A stretch of 64,000 nt of DNA from an uncultured Collinsella sp. (GTDB lineage Bacteria > Actinomycetota > Coriobacteriia > Coriobacteriales > Coriobacteriaceae). The notes beneath the pieces are model-generated. The model was not told the DNA's origin and searched no databases. It worked only from the letters and a program-made list of their open reading frames with translations. Both the position numbers and the translations under genes were made by a program. The stretch covers positions 1-64,000 of the forward strand of contig CAUBMI010000001.1 in NCBI GenBank assembly GCA_958436995.1, written 5' to 3'. Below are positions 34,665 to 42,892 of the stretch, in pieces; positions within the stretch are counted from its first letter, which is position 1, and every line of letters begins with the position of its first letter.

Positions 34665-36077
34665 ATGGACGCAACCGCAATTATCCTCGCCGCTGGCGAG
34701 GGCACCCGCATGAAGTCGAACCACTGCAAGGTTTCGCACAAGATCCTGGGCAAGCCCATGGTTCAGTGGATCGTCGACGCCACCATCAAGGCCGGCTGCA
34801 GCCGCGTCGTGGTCGTCATCGGCAGCCACGCCGACGAGATGCGCGCCCTTATCGACGGCGCCTACGCCAACAGCGCCACCAAGGTCGAGTGCGTCGAGCA
34901 GACCGAGCGCCTGGGCACCGGCCACGCCGTAAAGGTCGCGCTCGAGGCCTGCGGCATCACGCAAGGCCCCGTCGTCGTGCTCAACGGCGACCTGCCGCTC
35001 ATCACCGCCGACACCGTCGCCAAGTTCGCACAGACCGTCGCCACCGGCGAGCTCGCCTGCACCGTCATGACCATGACCCCGCCCGATCCTTTTGGCTACG
35101 GCCGCATCAAGCTGGGTGCCGATGGTCAGATCGAGCGCATCATCGAGCAGAAGGACTGCACGCCCGAGCAGGCCGCCACGCTGCTGGAGTGCAACGCCGG
35201 CTGCTACGCCTTCGACGGCGCGCAGCTCGCCGCCCACATCAACGAGATCGGCAACGACAACGCGCAGTCCGAGTACTATCTGCCCGACATGCTCGAAATC
35301 CTCAAGGGTCACGGCCAGGCAGCCTCCATCTTCCACTGCGACGACTACCGCGACGGCCTGGGCGTCAACAGTCGTATCCAGCTCGCGCAGCTCACCGCCA
35401 TCGCGCGCGACCGCATCAACGAGCACTGGATGGCAGAGGGCGTCACGTTCATCGACCCCACGCAGGCTTGGATCGGCCCCGACGCCACCATCGGCCGCGA
35501 CACCGTCGTGTGGCCGCAGACGCACCTGATCGGCCACGTCACCGTGGGCGAGGAATGCCAGCTCGGCCCCAACAGCCGTCTCACCGACACCACCGTCGGC
35601 AGCGGCTGCACCATCGATGAGACCATCGCCATCGAGGCCGTCATCGAGAACGGCGTCGACTGCGGCCCGCGCGCCTACCTGCGCCCGGGCACCCACATGC
35701 TCGACGGATCCAAGGCCGGCACGCACGTGGAGATCAAGAAGTCCACGATCGGCGAGGGCTCCAAAGTTCCGCACCTGTCCTACATCGGCGACACCACCAT
35801 GGGCTCCGGCGTCAACGTGGGCGCGGGCTCCATCACCTGCAACTACGACGGCGTCCACAAGCACAAGACCGTCATCGGCAAGGATGCCTTCATCGGTTCC
35901 GACACCATGATGGTCGCGCCCGCCCAGATTGGCGACGGTGCACTCGTGGCCGCCGGCTCCGTCATCACCGAGCCGGTCCCGGCCGACGCACTCGGTCTGG
36001 GCCGCGCCCGCCAGGTAAATATTGAGGGCTGGGCCGCCGATTATCGCCGCCGTCTGCACGAGGACGACGAGGTATAA
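34665..36077 (+). CDS. glmU: Bifunctional UDP-GlcNAc pyrophosphorylase / GlcN-1-P acetyltransferase
   Basis: This 470-aa enzyme makes UDP-N-acetylglucosamine for peptidoglycan. The N-terminal uridyltransferase shows AIILAAGEGTRMKS (residues 5-18), HKILGKPMVQW and VVLNGDLPLIT. The C-terminal left-handed beta-helix shows hexapeptide repeats from about residue 255 (IGPDATIG, HVTVGEECQLGPNSRL) and the acetyl-CoA site region NYDGVHKHKT. The length matches the family. CAGGAGATCAC precedes the ATG. A strong terminator follows at 36093-36127 before prs. Confidence 0.95.
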   Translation: MDATAIILAAGEGTRMKSNHCKVSHKILGKPMVQWIVDATIKAGCSRVVVVIGSHADEMRALIDGAYANSATKVECVEQTERLGTGHAVKVALEACGITQGPVVVLNGDLPLITADTVAKFAQTVATGELACTVMTMTPPDPFGYGRIKLGADGQIERIIEQKDCTPEQAATLLECNAGCYAFDGAQLAAHINEIGNDNAQSEYYLPDMLEILKGHGQAASIFHCDDYRDGLGVNSRIQLAQLTAIARDRINEHWMAEGVTFIDPTQAWIGPDATIGRDTVVWPQTHLIGHVTVGEECQLGPNSRLTDTTVGSGCTIDETIAIEAVIENGVDCGPRAYLRPGTHMLDGSKAGTHVEIKKSTIGEGSKVPHLSYIGDTTMGSGVNVGAGSITCNYDGVHKHKTVIGKDAFIGSDTMMVAPAQIGDGALVAAGSVITEPVPADALGLGRARQVNIEGWAADYRRRLHEDDEV

Positions 36078-36092
36078 CGTTTTATCAAGCAC

Positions 36093-36127
36093 AAAAGGAG
36101 CTGTTCCATGGGGACGGCTCCTTTTTT
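36093..36127 (+). terminator. Terminator after glmU
   Basis: The stem aaaaggagc / gctcctttt with a TTTTTTC tail lies 16 bases past the glmU stop codon. Confidence 0.8.
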
Positions 36128-36268
36128 CTATCGTGACCTGCGCGACCGGATGAGTGGTCGGTTCGTGTCCGTTGACGGTAAAGACGTTATCAGGACCCGA
36201 TAAACCCCGCCGCGCGGTTACAATGCAACAAGGCATCTATATGGCATTCGATATAAAGGAGAAGGGTA

Positions 36269-37255
36269 ATGCCGATTAATGATCCCGAGAAGTCGGAGAA
36301 TATGCGCAAGTCCATCCGCGTGTATTCCGGTTCCTCCAACCGTCCCCTCGCTCAGAAGATCGCTGAGTACCTTGGGGTCGAGCTTTCGGGCCTTACGCTA
36401 AAGCAGTTCGCCAATGGTGAGATTTACGCCCGCTACGACGAGACTGTCCGCGGCGCCGACGTCTTCCTGATTCAGTCCGTGGCCGGCGGCAACGTCAACG
36501 ACATGCTCATGGAGCTGCTCATCGCCACCGACGCTGCCAAGCGTGCATCCGCCCGCTCCATCACCGCCGTTATCACCCACTACGGCTATGCCCGCCAGGA
36601 CCGCAAGGCCGGCCCGCGCGAGCCCATCACCGCCCGCCTCGTCGCCAACCTGCTCGAGCGCGCCGGCGTCGACCGCATCATCACCCTCGACCTGCACCAG
36701 GGTCAGATCCAGGGCTTCTTTGATATCCCGGTCAACCACCTGTCCGCACTGCCGCTGTTTGGCCAGTACTACAACGCCATGAACTTCGACACCGACAACC
36801 TGGTTGTCGTCTCCCCCGACGTGGGTCGTGCCAAGGCCGCCAAGAAGCTGTCCGACATGCTCGGCTGCGACCTGGCCATCGCCCACAAGGGCCGTCCGCG
36901 CCACAACGCCGCCGAGGTCATGGGCATCATCGGTGACATCAAGGGCAAGACCTGCGTCATCAATGACGACATGATCGACACCGCTGGCACCCTGTGCGCC
37001 AACGTCAAGGAGCTCAAGGCTATGGGCGCTGGCGACATCTACGTCTGCGCCACCCACGGCATCTTCTCCGGTCCGGCCATCGAGCGCCTGAACGACGCCC
37101 CCATCGTCGAGTGCGTCGTCACCGACGCCATTCCCGTCGAGGTCGGCGGCAAGATCAAGACCATCTCGGTCGCCGAGGAGTTCGCTCAGGCCATCTCCGC
37201 CGTTTACCACGAGGAGCCCGTCTCCACGCTCGTCGGCGGCGACTTCGCGCTGTAA
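36269..37255 (+). CDS. prs: Ribose-phosphate pyrophosphokinase (PRPP synthetase)
   Basis: This 328-aa enzyme makes PRPP from ribose 5-phosphate and ATP, feeding the purine genes found later in the window as well as pyrimidine and NAD pathways. It shows KQFANGEIYARYDETVRG, the flexible-loop region HYGYARQDRKAGPREPI, LDLHQGQIQGFF, VVSPDVGRAKAAKK and the PRPP-binding loop CVINDDMIDTAGTL. The final residues (GGDFAL) are conserved in length. AAAGGAGAAGGG stands ahead of the ATG, which supports this start over an ATG eleven codons in. The gene is flanked by terminators on both sides and so is its own unit. Confidence 0.96.
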   Translation: MPINDPEKSENMRKSIRVYSGSSNRPLAQKIAEYLGVELSGLTLKQFANGEIYARYDETVRGADVFLIQSVAGGNVNDMLMELLIATDAAKRASARSITAVITHYGYARQDRKAGPREPITARLVANLLERAGVDRIITLDLHQGQIQGFFDIPVNHLSALPLFGQYYNAMNFDTDNLVVVSPDVGRAKAAKKLSDMLGCDLAIAHKGRPRHNAAEVMGIIGDIKGKTCVINDDMIDTAGTLCANVKELKAMGAGDIYVCATHGIFSGPAIERLNDAPIVECVVTDAIPVEVGGKIKTISVAEEFAQAISAVYHEEPVSTLVGGDFAL

Positions 37256-37287
37256 TCCAACGCACATCGCATCATCTTTGATGTTTC

Positions 37288-37321
37288 AAAGGGGGTCGGA
37301 AGTTCGCTTCCGACCCCTTTT
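37288..37321 (+). terminator. Terminator after prs
   Basis: The stem aaagggggtcggaag / cttccgacccctttt with a 4-base loop lies 33 bases past the prs stop. Confidence 0.85.
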
Positions 37322-37342
37322 CTATTCCTCGCCAACCCGCCT

Positions 37343-37546
37343 TGGACAGTTAGTTCAAATTTGTATTTTTCTGAGCGCTCACACGGGTCACTTGATACGC
37401 CAAAAGCCCTCTTGTCGGCATAATATTGGCCAATCTCTCTTCTAGCGGACGTCTTCACTATGTCATTTGCTCCATTTTGCCCACTGAACCCTTCAGTAAT
37501 GGCAAAATGCCCCGGTCGTTTTATACAAATCTGAACTAACTGTCCA
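37343..37546. repeat. 204-bp terminal-inverted-repeat element, left of the nuclease-like gene
   Basis: The ends are 24-bp inverted repeats (tggacagttagttcaaattt..., right arm at 37523-37546) with one mismatch. The interior of 156 bp matches no gene. A second element with the same ends and exactly the same length lies at 38872-39075. The two bracket the 375-aa gene. Confidence 0.85.
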
Positions 37547-37710
37547 GCACCCATCTCGGTCCATACCTTCAAGGCCAAACCAGCGCCCCGCGCTCCGTTT
37601 TTCAAGGCCCCTCGCACAATCGCGCTACCGTCCGCGGCACACGACGCTCCTTTGAGCGAAAAGAACGGCACAGCCATATCATTTCGCCAACGGCTGAGTA
37701 CCTTATAGCT

Positions 37711-38838
37711 ATGACCGCCGTGATCTCGCATTTCTCCGCCCTCCGCGCAATTCGCCGCGCTCGACGGGCGTACTCTGCGCTTCCCTGGAGCGCCATCAAC
37801 GCCGAACAACAAGCACAAGCCCTTGCGGGCTGCGTTCCCAATAAAGACGCCATAGACTTTGCGGCTCTTTCGATGCTTGATGCCTGGAACGAAGACGACT
37901 CCGAGCGCTTAGACCTCCTTGTTGCGGATGGTAACAACAGACGCCCCGACGAACGCCTTCTCCAGCACTCCATCACCGCCCCGCTTCCCGCAGGGGCAAT
38001 CATGCACATCGAAGCCGACATCTACGCAACGTCTCCCGCCATGACAGCCATGTTGTACTCTAGGAATGAGCCCGTAGCCAAGGTCCTAATGCTTCTCATG
38101 GAGCTACTCGGCTCTTACTCCCTCCCGCCCGAGGCAACCTATCCCATCGCCCATGACGACACGTGGCCCAAGGCCGATAGCTTCAAAGTGCTGGACGATC
38201 TTGATTGCCAGGGCGACCAACCGGCAGCCGAAAAACAAAACGAAACCCGCTACGAGCAGGCACACTACAAATGCGAGCCTGCTACAACCATAAAAGAGCT
38301 CGAGGCAGTCGCACAGTTTGCCAAAAGCAGCTCCTACGCCTCGTTTCGCACGGCCGTCAGGCTCGCCCGAGCCGGATCCGCATCCCCAGCGGAATCCTTA
38401 ATGTTCGCCGTCCTAGGCGCACCCATGCGTTTTGGCGGATTCGGATGTTGCAGCCTGCCCATGGGAGGTCTGCTGCTCAACTATCGAATCGACTTCGACA
38501 CCCTTGCAGTCAACATGTCCTCGGGCATCCCCCATGCCATCTGCGACTTATATTGTCCGGCCGCAGGAGTCGACAACGAATACAACGGAATTGGACACGA
38601 GCTCCAGAACGCTCGCATCCACGACGGAAACCGCAACAACGGCCTTAAAGCCATGGGCGTTCACGTTCTGGTTATCAATCGCGACCAAATGAAAGACCTT
38701 GTTGCACTCGAAGCCTTCGCCCAGACGATGCATCGACTTGCCGGTATTCGATTCCGCTATCGCATCAAGGGCTATCGCAAGCGTCAAGCTGCATGGCTCA
38801 ACGCTCTTCGGGCCGGAATCGGCCTCGCGCCGGTCTAG
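37711..38838 (+). CDS. Unknown protein with possible PD-(D/E)XK/DUF559-like C-terminal domain
   Basis: This 375-aa protein is not recognised as a named family. The C-terminal 100 residues contain ICDLYCPAAGVDNEYNG, then D..RNNGLKAMGVHVLVI, which follows the layout of Vsr/DUF559-type restriction-fold proteins (Asp, then Asp/Glu-x-Tyr-x-Gly, then D-R-x-x-x-L-x-x-x-G). The usual catalytic Lys position is occupied by Asn, so activity is uncertain. The N-terminal half is Ala-rich and helical. No strong ribosome-binding site precedes the ATG; a -35/-10 pair (TTGAGC, CATATC, 17 apart) ends 31 bases upstream. The gene stands between two 204-bp inverted-repeat elements, and no partner gene accompanies it. 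It could be a defence or mobile-element gene; both are inference. Confidence 0.6.
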   Translation: MTAVISHFSALRAIRRARRAYSALPWSAINAEQQAQALAGCVPNKDAIDFAALSMLDAWNEDDSERLDLLVADGNNRRPDERLLQHSITAPLPAGAIMHIEADIYATSPAMTAMLYSRNEPVAKVLMLLMELLGSYSLPPEATYPIAHDDTWPKADSFKVLDDLDCQGDQPAAEKQNETRYEQAHYKCEPATTIKELEAVAQFAKSSSYASFRTAVRLARAGSASPAESLMFAVLGAPMRFGGFGCCSLPMGGLLLNYRIDFDTLAVNMSSGIPHAICDLYCPAAGVDNEYNGIGHELQNARIHDGNRNNGLKAMGVHVLVINRDQMKDLVALEAFAQTMHRLAGIRFRYRIKGYRKRQAAWLNALRAGIGLAPV

Positions 38839-38871
38839 AAAGCGTATCTCGACAACATCGCCGAGCAAGGC

Positions 38872-39075
38872 TGGACAGTTAGTTCAGATTTGTATAAACA
38901 GACGGCTTATTTCAAGGCGCTTTGCTGCCATCTCGGGGCCAATCACCTCATTTAAAGGCTCGAATGGCTTCGAAATAGCGCAAAACGTGCGCCCCAAAGC
39001 ACCGAAACGGCTCCATGTCTCCGATTTTGGCAGCCGAGAGCCTCTTGCTTTATACAAATCTGAACTAACTGTCCA
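38872..39075. repeat. 204-bp terminal-inverted-repeat element, right of the nuclease-like gene
   Basis: Perfect 24-bp ends (tggacagttagttcagattt..., right arm at 39052-39075). The length is exactly that of the element at 37343-37546 although the interior differs. It occupies most of the 351-base gap between the nuclease-like gene and pth. Confidence 0.85.
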
Positions 39076-39189
39076 CCCCGGTTTCCTGCAACCGCTCAAA
39101 CGCCCTCAACTCACCTCAATCGCCCTCCATTTGACAGCGGCAACGGGGTCGCTCACCATAGCAGACGATAAATCGACGAAAGGAAGCAC

Positions 39190-39819
39190 ATGGCAGCTGC
39201 ACAGCCGCTTAAGATTCGCATGGTTGCCGGACTTGGCAACCCTGGCGATGAGTATGCCGAGACCCGCCACAACGCTGGCTTCAAAGCAATCGACGAGTTG
39301 GCCCGTCAGGCCGGTGTCACCTACTGGAAAAACCAGGCAGGCGCCGAGGTCGCGCTCATCAATATCAACGATGCCGAGGAAGAGGGCGGCAAGCGCCAGA
39401 TCATGCTGGTCAAGCCGCAGTCGTATATGAATACCTCGGGTGGCCCCATCTCCAAGCTCTGCCGCGAGTACAAGATCAAGGCCGAGGAGCTGCTCGTGAT
39501 TCACGACGAGCTCGACATTCCCGCCGGTGACGTGCGCGTCAAGGTGGGCGGAGGCCATGCCGGTCACAACGGCCTGCGCTCCATCATCGACAAGATGGGC
39601 AGCCGCGACTTTAGCCGTATCCGCACCGGCATCGGCAACCCTCCCGGCAAGATGGCCGTGGCAGACTATGTGCTCAAGCAGCTGCGCGCCCGCGAGGCCG
39701 AGGACTTCCAGGACACCTGCGCCCGCGCCGCAGATGCCGCCGGTCTGGCCATCGTCCACGGCGTAATCTACGCCCGCGACCACGTCAACGGCGCCGCCTC
39801 CGCCAACGGCAAGCACTAA
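39190..39819 (+). CDS. pth: Peptidyl-tRNA hydrolase
   Basis: This 209-aa enzyme releases tRNA from stalled peptidyl-tRNA. It shows VAGLGNPGDEYAETRHNAGF (residues 12-31, including the catalytic His), VKPQSYMNTSG, LLVIHDELDIPAG and GGGHAGHNGLRSI with the second histidine-rich site, then RIRTGIGNPP. The length is normal; a short Ala/Asn tail ends the protein. AAAGGAAG precedes the ATG. It appears monocistronic. Confidence 0.96.
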   Translation: MAAAQPLKIRMVAGLGNPGDEYAETRHNAGFKAIDELARQAGVTYWKNQAGAEVALININDAEEEGGKRQIMLVKPQSYMNTSGGPISKLCREYKIKAEELLVIHDELDIPAGDVRVKVGGGHAGHNGLRSIIDKMGSRDFSRIRTGIGNPPGKMAVADYVLKQLRAREAEDFQDTCARAADAAGLAIVHGVIYARDHVNGAASANGKH

Positions 39820-39820
39820 A

Positions 39821-40018
39821 ACCTATCATTTAGGGATGTTAATTTTGGCAGGTTTTATATGCGAAAACGCCGCCGCGGCCGCATCGCAATAAGTCCTGCG
39901 CCGCCATACATATGCAGCGCCCCATAGGGGGCCGGCCCCACCGATGCGCGAGGCCGGCCCCCTATGCCGTTTTGCCTGATAAAACCGACCAAAATAAACC
40001 TGTCCCTTTTTGGTAGGT
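39821..40018. repeat. Imperfect inverted-repeat element with central hairpin
   Basis: The left arm 39821-39857 (acctatcatttagggatgtt...) and right arm 39980-40018 (...cctgtccctttttggtaggt) are inverted repeats with several mismatches. A strong inner hairpin (atagggggccggcc, 39924-39937 and 39952-39965) lies between them. A fragment of the right arm recurs at 52189-52215 in the purF-purM gap. The rest of the 372-base gap before nfnA holds the promoter candidate at 40081. Confidence 0.65.
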
Positions 40019-40080
40019 CGAACCGGATAAACCCTTTTCCCACCTGCCGAAGATACACGTAAGCGACATGCCCATGAGGG

Positions 40081-40086
40081 TATAAT
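40081..40086 (+). promoter_or_regulatory. Candidate -10 box of the nfnAB operon
   Basis: A perfect TATAAT preceded by GGG lies 106 bases before the nfnA start. No good -35 hexamer was found at 16-18 bp upstream. Confidence 0.45.
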
Positions 40087-40191
40087 TTGTACCGTATGTC
40101 TGCACAACGCCTGTGCGCGTACGGTTTTATTCGGGCTACCGTCCATTTCCGTGGAGGCACGGTTCGGCGGCCCTAACAAGAGAGGGGTTCT

Positions 40192-41031
40192 ATGTATAAG
40201 ATCCTGGAGAAGACGCAGTTCTCGGAGAAGGTGTTCAAGTTCCGCATCGAGGCGCCCGCAATCGCCAAGCATGCGCACGCTGGACAGTTCCTCATGGTCC
40301 GCGCCAACGAGACGGGCGAGCGCGTCCCGTTTACCCTGGCCGGCTGGAACGCTGACGAGGGCTGGGTCGAGTTCATCTTCATGGTGATCGGCAAGACCAC
40401 CGAGATGCTGTCCACCTACGAGGCCGGCGAGTCGCTGCGCGACGTCGTGGGCCCGCTGGGCGTTCCCACCGAAATGGCCGAGGGCCCCTGCGCCGTCATT
40501 GGCGGCGGCGTCGGCCTGGCAATTGCCTTCCCGGTCGCCAAGCACCTGGTCGAGACCGGTCACGAGGTGCACGCCATCATGGGCGCCCGCACCAAGGACC
40601 TCCTGCTCATGGAGGACCAGTTCCGCGAGCTCCTCGACGAGGACCACATCCACATCACCACCGACGACGGCTCCTACGGCGAGCAGGGCGTTGTCACCGC
40701 TCCGCTGGAGCGCCTGCTGCAGGACAAGGCCGTGAGCCAGGTCTTCTGCGTCGGCCCCGTTCCGATGATGAAGTTCTCGACCCTCACCGCCCAGAAGTAC
40801 GACACCCCCATCACCGCGTCGCTCAACCCCATCATGGTTGACGGCACCGGTATGTGCGGCTGCTGCCGCGTCGAGGTGGGCGGCGTGACCAAGTTCGCTT
40901 GCGTCGACGGCCCCGACTTCGATGCCACCCTGGTCGACTGGGATGACCTTCGTGCCCGCCAGGCCGCTTACCGTTCCGAAGAGGGCGAGTCCCTCAAGGC
41001 CTATGAGGAAAAGAGCTGCGCATGCCACTAG
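40192..41031 (+). CDS. nfnA: NfnA-like FAD/NAD and [2Fe-2S] subunit of ferredoxin:NADP+ transhydrogenase
   Basis: This 279-aa protein of the PyrK/SudB/NfnA type binds FAD and NAD(H). Residues 1-95 form the FAD barrel (AGQFLMVRANETGERVPFTLAG), and the NAD fold follows (CAVIGGGVGLAIAFPVAKHL). A [2Fe-2S] site near the end shows GTGMCGCCRVEV then FACVDGPDFD, that is, C-x2-C-C and a further Cys. With the next gene it would form the electron-bifurcating NADH-dependent ferredoxin:NADP+ oxidoreductase. Without that partner it could be read as a dihydroorotate dehydrogenase electron-transfer subunit; the adjacent glutamate-synthase-like gene favours NfnA. GAGAGGGG precedes the ATG and the last 10 bases overlap nfnB. 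Confidence 0.88.
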   Translation: MYKILEKTQFSEKVFKFRIEAPAIAKHAHAGQFLMVRANETGERVPFTLAGWNADEGWVEFIFMVIGKTTEMLSTYEAGESLRDVVGPLGVPTEMAEGPCAVIGGGVGLAIAFPVAKHLVETGHEVHAIMGARTKDLLLMEDQFRELLDEDHIHITTDDGSYGEQGVVTAPLERLLQDKAVSQVFCVGPVPMMKFSTLTAQKYDTPITASLNPIMVDGTGMCGCCRVEVGGVTKFACVDGPDFDATLVDWDDLRARQAAYRSEEGESLKAYEEKSCACH

Positions 41032-42431
41032 TTAACGGTCGTTTCGTTGCCGATATGAAGTCGCCCCGCACCCCCGATAACGAGGAGCCGGCTGCCGAGC
41101 GCGCCTGCGACTTCCGCCCCGTCGACAAGGGCTTCACCGAGGAGATGGCGCTGGCCGAGGCCGAGCGCTGCCTCAACTGCAAGAAGCCGTTCTGTGTTGA
41201 GGGCTGCCCCGTCAACATCAACATCCCCCGCTTTATCGAGCAGATCCGCGCGAAGGACTTCGGCGGCGCTCTCGATACCATCCGCGAGGACTCCATGCTT
41301 CCCGCCATCTGCGGTCGCGTCTGCCCGCAGGAGAACCAGTGCGAGGGCAAGTGCATCCGTGGTAAGAAGTCCGAGCCCGTGGCCATCGGCCAGCTCGAGC
41401 GCTTCCTGGGTGATCGCCCCGAGCTCGCCTCCACGCCCAAGATGGCCCCCAAGAATGGCAAGAAGGTCGCCGTCGTCGGCTCCGGCCCGTCCGGCATCAC
41501 CTGCGCCGGCGAGCTCGCCCGCAACGGCTTTGACGTTACCGTCTTCGAGGCATTCTTCACCGGCGGCGGCGTGCTGGTCTACGGCATCCCCGAGTTCCGT
41601 CTGCCCAAGGCAGTCGTCAAGCGCGAGATTGACGGCCTGGAGGACATGGGCGTCAAGTTTGAGTACAACTCCGTCGTGGGCAATATGGCCACGGCCGAGG
41701 AGCTGTTCGAGCAGGGCTTCGACGCCATCTACGTGGCGACCGGCGCAGGCCTGCCCAAGTTCCTCAACGTCCCCGGCGAGAACCTGCCCAACGTCTTCTT
41801 CGCTAACGAGTACCTCACCCGCGTGAACCTGATGAAGGCCAACAAGTTCCCCGAGTACGACACCCCCACCAAGCACGGCAAGAACGTCGTCGTCTTTGGC
41901 GGCGGCAACGTGGCTATGGACGCTGTCCGTACCGCCAAGCGTCTGGGCGCCGAGCACGCCATCATCGCCTACCGTCGTACCGAGGACGAGATGCCCTGCC
42001 GTCGCGCCGAGCTGCACCATGCTAAGGCCGAGGGCGTCGAGGTTCTGCCGCTCGTCTCCCCGCTCGAGTTTGTCGCTGGCGAAGACGGCTCCGTGTGCGC
42101 CGTCAAGGTCCAGAAGATGGAGCTCGGCGAGCCTGACGAGTCCGGCCGTCGCCGCCCGGTGCCCATCGAGGGCGCCATCGAGGAGATCCCCTGCGACGTC
42201 GCCATCTCGGCTATCGGCACCAACGCCAACCCCTTCGCAAAGAAGATCGGCGGCAAGATGGAGCTCAACAAGTGGGGCTACATCGTCGCCGACGAGGAGA
42301 CCGGCCAGACCACCGATCCCCGCATCTGGGCCGGCGGCGACATCGTCACCGGTGCCGCTACGGTCATTCTGGCGATGGGCGCCGGCAAGAAGGCCGCTGC
42401 CTCCATCACCAAGAGCCTGCTGGGCGAGTAA
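41022..42431 (+). CDS. nfnB: NfnB-like NADPH subunit (glutamate synthase small-subunit family)
   Basis: This 469-aa protein is related to the small subunit of glutamate synthase. The N-terminal cluster region contains CLNCKKPFCVEGCPVNINIP and then CGRVCPQENQCEGKC, which carry [4Fe-4S] clusters. The FAD motif is VAVVGSGPSGITCAGELA (about residue 148) and the NADP motif is VVVFGGGNVAMDAVRTAKRLG (about residue 288). GGDIVTGAATVILAMGAGKKAA is the closing FAD strand. No large glutamate synthase subunit is present, and the partner is NfnA-like, so an NfnAB transhydrogenase is preferred. Its role would be to balance ferredoxin, NADH and NADPH beside the Ech hydrogenase. The start overlaps nfnA, so translation is coupled. 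Confidence 0.9.
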   Translation: MPLVNGRFVADMKSPRTPDNEEPAAERACDFRPVDKGFTEEMALAEAERCLNCKKPFCVEGCPVNINIPRFIEQIRAKDFGGALDTIREDSMLPAICGRVCPQENQCEGKCIRGKKSEPVAIGQLERFLGDRPELASTPKMAPKNGKKVAVVGSGPSGITCAGELARNGFDVTVFEAFFTGGGVLVYGIPEFRLPKAVVKREIDGLEDMGVKFEYNSVVGNMATAEELFEQGFDAIYVATGAGLPKFLNVPGENLPNVFFANEYLTRVNLMKANKFPEYDTPTKHGKNVVVFGGGNVAMDAVRTAKRLGAEHAIIAYRRTEDEMPCRRAELHHAKAEGVEVLPLVSPLEFVAGEDGSVCAVKVQKMELGEPDESGRRRPVPIEGAIEEIPCDVAISAIGTNANPFAKKIGGKMELNKWGYIVADEETGQTTDPRIWAGGDIVTGAATVILAMGAGKKAAASITKSLLGE

Positions 42432-42459
42432 TCACCTACAGCACTAGCCGCCAAACGGC

Positions 42460-42497
42460 AAAGTCCCCGTCGAGCACACGCCCGGCGGGGACTTTTT
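42460..42497 (+). terminator. Terminator after nfnAB
   Basis: The stem aaagtcccc..cg / cggggacttttt with a T-run lies 28 bases past the nfnB stop. Confidence 0.85.
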
Positions 42498-42529
42498 CCA
42501 TGCCGGCCGCCCAAACCACCACGATGGGG

Positions 42530-42866
42530 CAGGCACCTTTGTGGTGGTTTGGGACTTGCCCGGTCGTTTTGTCTCAATCTGTAACAGCTGGAGTCCGTTG
42601 AGCCCTGCAGTTGTTACAGATTGAGATATTGTGCCGGCCGGCCACGCTGCATCTCAATCTGTAACAGTTAGAGACCAAATATGCCGCCTGGTGTTACAGA
42701 TCAAGACGTTGGGCTGACGGCCGAACGGTTCATCTCAATCTGTAACAGTTAGAGCCATTTTCGCTGGCTTGGTGTTACAGATCGAGACTATGCAAAAGCC
42801 GAGGATAGGCACTGCCGCCAAGGCCTTCCCCTCGGCCTAAAACAAAAACCACCACAAAGGTGCCTG
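42530..42866. repeat. Outer 21-bp inverted repeats bracketing array copy 2
   Basis: Perfect arms (caggcacctttgtggtggtt...) at 42530-42550 and 42846-42866 enclose the six-arm array. The right arm also forms half of the bidirectional hairpin at 42844-42888. The 461-base gap between nfnB and the next gene contains only these structures. Confidence 0.75.
42571..42787. repeat. Six-arm alternating inverted-repeat array, copy 2
   Basis: Alternating 15-bp arms (tctcaatctgtaaca and complement) begin at 42572, 42612, 42652, 42692, 42733 and 42773. The spacing of 40, 40, 40, 41 and 40 bp is the same as in copy 1, down to the position of the extra base. The spacer sequences differ between the two copies. 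Confidence 0.92.
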
Positions 42867-42888
42867 TACCCTTTGTGGTGGTTTTTGG
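42844..42888. terminator. Bidirectional hairpin terminator
   Basis: A stem of aaaaaccaccacaaagg / ccctttgtggtggttttt has A-runs and T-runs on both ends. It sits 5 bases past the stop of the cytidylate-kinase-like gene on the minus strand and can also stop read-through from nfnAB. Confidence 0.75.
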
Positions 42889-42892
42889 TCGG

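Noticed and set aside
36170..36230. Standard -35/-10 promoter for prs
   Set aside because: TTGACG and TACAAT are present but not at a workable distance from each other.
34590..36236. A 548-codon open frame on the minus strand opposite glmU
   Set aside because: It is a GC-driven shadow; glmU has all family motifs and a good ribosome-binding site.
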